Positions 13,726 to 15,636 of a stretch of 15,636 nt of DNA are shown here, in pieces. Positions within the stretch are counted from its first letter, which is position 1. Each line of letters begins with the position of its first letter. The position numbers were made by a program, and so were the translations under genes. A model generated the notes under the pieces. That model did not search any database and had not been told where the DNA came from. It saw only the letters and a list, made by a program, of their open reading frames with translations. Location: positions 1 through 15,636 of the forward strand of contig CAZDLK010000046.1 of the NCBI GenBank assembly GCA_964506435.1, read 5' to 3'. The DNA is from JAOZHU01 sp964506435. Lineage in GTDB: Archaea; Thermoproteota; Bathyarchaeia; Bathyarchaeales; Bathycorpusculaceae.

Positions 13726-14526
13726 ATGGCTAACACTCTGGATATGCCATCACACAAACGAGTACACAGGCACAGACGAAGCAAAAAACCACTGTACATA
13801 GCTGCCGTTTTGGTTGCTGTCGTCGTAATAGCAATAGTAGCCGTGTACACCATGAACAGCGGAGAGCGCAAGTTAACAATATACACTGTGGGTCAAGGCA
13901 GCGTGTTTCCGAGTAACCGCACCTATGAAGCTGGTGCCACTGTTGACCTTATAGCGGCCAGCGAGTCCAACTGGACTTTTTATGGATGGAGCGGAGACTT
14001 TTCAGGTTCAAGCAACACCACAATCACCATGAACGGCGACAAGGTTATCACGGCTGCATTCGTTCCGAACAAAAACAAGGTGTTACTAACCACCAGCATG
14101 GGCAACATAACTATTCAGCTGCGAGACGACATGCCCATCACCACTGGAAACTTCAAGAACCTAGTTCAGCAAGGAAAATACGATGGCACAACATTCCACA
14201 GAATCATAGCTGACTTTATGATTCAAGGAGGACAAATAACCGATTCATGGCCCAGCATACAAGATGAGTTCAGCGACAATAATACGAACACGAGAGGCAC
14301 AATTGCCATGGCAAACACCGGCGAAGAAAACTCAGGATCCACCCAATTCTTCATAAACGTTGCAAACAACAACGAACTTTACTCAAGCTTTGACACTTCC
14401 TACGTAGTTTTCGGCGACGTAATAGATGGAATGGATGTTGCTGATGCAATCTCAAAAGTAGCCACAGACAGTAATGATGCCCCGTTGGAGACGGTTACAT
14501 TAATCAAAGCTGAATTCATAGATTAG
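13726..14526 (+). CDS. Membrane-anchored cyclophilin-type peptidyl-prolyl isomerase
   Basis: 266 residues from ATG 13726. In-frame GTG 13600 and ATG 13651 are possible earlier starts, but 13600 would leave 26 bases to the divergent gene and overlap its TATA box. Seen: a His/Arg/Lys-rich cytosolic end, a membrane helix (about 23-43) and a domain at about 48-113 of the divergent InlB B-repeat type (GQGSVFPSNRTYEAGATVDL, then WTFYGWSGDFSG). The cyclophilin domain (117-266) follows with FHR (157-159), FMIQGG (164-169), MANTGEENSGSTQFFI (195-210) and VVFGDVIDGM. It should catalyse proline isomerisation in exported proteins outside the membrane. Several N-glycosylation sequons support an outside location. 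The catalytic Arg and Gln are kept. Confidence 0.92.
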   Translation: MANTLDMPSHKRVHRHRRSKKPLYIAAVLVAVVVIAIVAVYTMNSGERKLTIYTVGQGSVFPSNRTYEAGATVDLIAASESNWTFYGWSGDFSGSSNTTITMNGDKVITAAFVPNKNKVLLTTSMGNITIQLRDDMPITTGNFKNLVQQGKYDGTTFHRIIADFMIQGGQITDSWPSIQDEFSDNNTNTRGTIAMANTGEENSGSTQFFINVANNNELYSSFDTSYVVFGDVIDGMDVADAISKVATDSNDAPLETVTLIKAEFID

Positions 14527-14544
14527 CCTGTAGCGCAACGTGTC

Positions 14545-14838
14545 TTATCGGGGATTCCAAACGCACCAAATAGCCTTTTCAGCACAAGACAGCACGCATG
14601 GTGCCTTTCCGCTTTCAGGCTTACAAGGAGAACAAGTATACTTTATCTTCTTTCGATGCTGCTCTGTCACCGCCGCCACCGTCTTATCGTCCAAGTCAAT
14701 CAGCATCGTCACCAATTCAAGTGCGGATTGCGGACATTGCTCTACGCATTTGGCGCAACCAGTACATTTTTCCGCGTCAATAACAATATAATATTCGCCT
14801 GAACCGTCGCAGTAGCCATAATGCGTAATCATAACCAT
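14545..14838 (-). CDS. Dicluster [4Fe-4S] ferredoxin-like protein
   Basis: 97 residues. Seen: a first cluster motif CTGCAKCVEQCP (Cys 25, 28, 31 and 35), an inserted linker of about 33 residues, and a second, looser motif CSPCKPESGKAPCVLSC (Cys 69, 72, 81 and 85), enough for two [4Fe-4S] clusters. It is 15 bases downstream of the activase gene on the same strand, so the two are probably one operon. It could be the low-potential electron donor to the activase, as ferredoxins are for benzoyl-CoA reductase and 2-hydroxyacyl-CoA dehydratase systems; this role is inferred. Its stop codon is 18 bases from that of the convergent cyclophilin gene. Confidence 0.88.
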   Translation of the reverse strand: MVMITHYGYCDGSGEYYIVIDAEKCTGCAKCVEQCPQSALELVTMLIDLDDKTVAAVTEQHRKKIKYTCSPCKPESGKAPCVLSCAEKAIWCVWNPR

Positions 14839-14853
14839 AAGCCTCTCACAGGA

Positions 14854-15636
14854 TTAAGCTCTCTGCGCTTTCTCGTACAGAGCCTTGCCGAAAAGAGCCG
14901 CACCTATAGCGCCAGCCACCATAGGGTCTAAACCGTTTTCCCGCCAATTCGGCGCAGGAAGACACTTAACGCCTAAAATGGCCTCTATTCTGGAAACGAT
15001 TCCGATATTCTTCGATTGCCCACCAGTGACAACGAATTCTTTTTCAAGACCTACACGATTAATAAGATTCGCCATTCTAACCGCCATTGCCCGCGTATAG
15101 GCGGCTAAAACTTTTTCTTTAGACCAGCCCTTCCGCAGCAGCCCCATTGCTTCGGTTTTTGCGAAAGCTACGCATGTACAGCTTACTGGCGGCGGCTCCT
15201 CGTCAACGCGTAATGAGAACTCGCCTATTTGTTCTATGGGAATTTTCAGCAGGTCAGAGAACACTTCCATGCCTCTGCCAGTGCCAGCTGCGCACTTGTC
15301 GTTCATCAGAAACGAGGTTACTCTTCCTGTTTCATCGCAACGGATTGCTTTGATGTCTTGACCGCCGACGTCCAGCACGGTTCTAACGCTGGGTCCCCAA
15401 ATGTAGTTTGCGCCTTTCGCGTGGCAGGCAATCTCGGTTATCGCTTTGTTAGCCATTGGGACGTTTACGCGCCCATAACCTGTTCCGACAACATACTTGA
15501 AATCGTCAAGATTGAGGTCTGTGCCTTCCATCGCCCAGTTTAACACTTTTTTGGCGCTGTCTGGGCTGTTTGAGCCGGTGCGCATTACGCCCCATGAGTA
15601 GATTTCGCCGTCAATCATTATCGCTGCTTTGGAGCC
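14854..15636 (-). CDS. BadF/BadG/BcrA/BcrD-family activase (partial at N-terminus)
   Basis: The frame runs off the window's right edge. Reading on from Met 15618 the preceding residues are GSKAAI, part of the D-x-G-S-x-x-x-K phosphate motif, so only about ten residues are missing and the Met is not the start. Seen (numbered from that Met): GTGYGR (45-50), LDVGGQDIKAI (82-92), NDKCAAGTGR (106-115) with Cys 109, CTCVAFAKTE (147-156) with the second cluster cysteine, and TGGQSKNIG. The family is a homodimeric ASKHA-fold ATPase with a [4Fe-4S] cluster bridging the subunits. It uses ATP to push an electron into 2-hydroxyacyl-CoA dehydratases or benzoyl-CoA reductases. No dehydratase subunits are in the window; they may lie just to the right. 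Confidence 0.93.
   Translation of the reverse strand, partial: GSKAAIMIDGEIYSWGVMRTGSNSPDSAKKVLNWAMEGTDLNLDDFKYVVGTGYGRVNVPMANKAITEIACHAKGANYIWGPSVRTVLDVGGQDIKAIRCDETGRVTSFLMNDKCAAGTGRGMEVFSDLLKIPIEQIGEFSLRVDEEPPPVSCTCVAFAKTEAMGLLRKGWSKEKVLAAYTRAMAVRMANLINRVGLEKEFVVTGGQSKNIGIVSRIEAILGVKCLPAPNWRENGLDPMVAGAIGAALFGKALYEKAQRA

Overview
This is archaeal DNA. The first ~51 bases are the 3' end of a 16S rRNA of archaeal type, ending in the anti-Shine-Dalgarno ATCACCTCC. Several genes have TATA-like boxes about 40-50 bases before the start codon and T-tract terminators. The mix of genes fits a TACK-group archaeon, and my best guess is Bathyarchaeia: a bacterial-type grpE-dnaK-dnaJ operon, a NosD-like surface protein, a membrane-anchored cyclophilin, and a 2-hydroxyacyl-CoA dehydratase/benzoyl-CoA reductase-type activase. 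The lineage is an inference. No 23S or tRNA follows the 16S end, so the rRNA operon looks split here.

Layout. 1-51: 16S 3' end. 285-794 (+): unrecognised protein, possibly PUA/EVE-like. 911-2932 (-): OLD-family ATPase/TOPRIM nuclease. 3252-3353: repeat A. 3368-7843 (-): double zinc-ribbon protein, four-helix membrane protein, dnaJ, dnaK, grpE. 8040-8110: repeat B, inverted relative to A, so A and B bracket the chaperone cluster with matching ends facing inward. 8201-8523: broken tyrosine recombinase. 8616-9386 (-): lone proteasome-beta-like Ntn hydrolase. 9387-9972: gene-poor region with repeat C, a 12-base direct repeat and paired palindromes. 9973-11436 (+): beta-helix surface protein. 11578-12546 (+): threonine/serine dehydratase family. 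12603-12935: two tiny divergent candidate genes. 12998-13573 (-): coiled-coil protein. 13726-14526 (+): membrane-anchored cyclophilin. 14545-15636 (-): dicluster ferredoxin plus the activase, which runs off the window.

How it works together. GrpE, DnaK and DnaJ form one folding machine. The ferredoxin and activase probably form an electron-delivery pair for a radical dehydratase or benzoyl-CoA reductase encoded outside the window. The beta-helix protein and cyclophilin act at the cell surface. The stretch 7.9-9.97 kb looks like a small, decayed accessory island.

The most striking signals are: (1) a sharp codon-style switch inside dnaK, exactly at the linker between its nucleotide-binding and substrate-binding domains; (2) replacement of a normally conserved Mg-site aspartate in that DnaK by serine; (3) a dispersed repeat family with a perfectly palindromic TATA box, part of which keeps an open, similar peptide frame in three copies; and (4) the solitary proteasome-like hydrolase next to a broken integrase.
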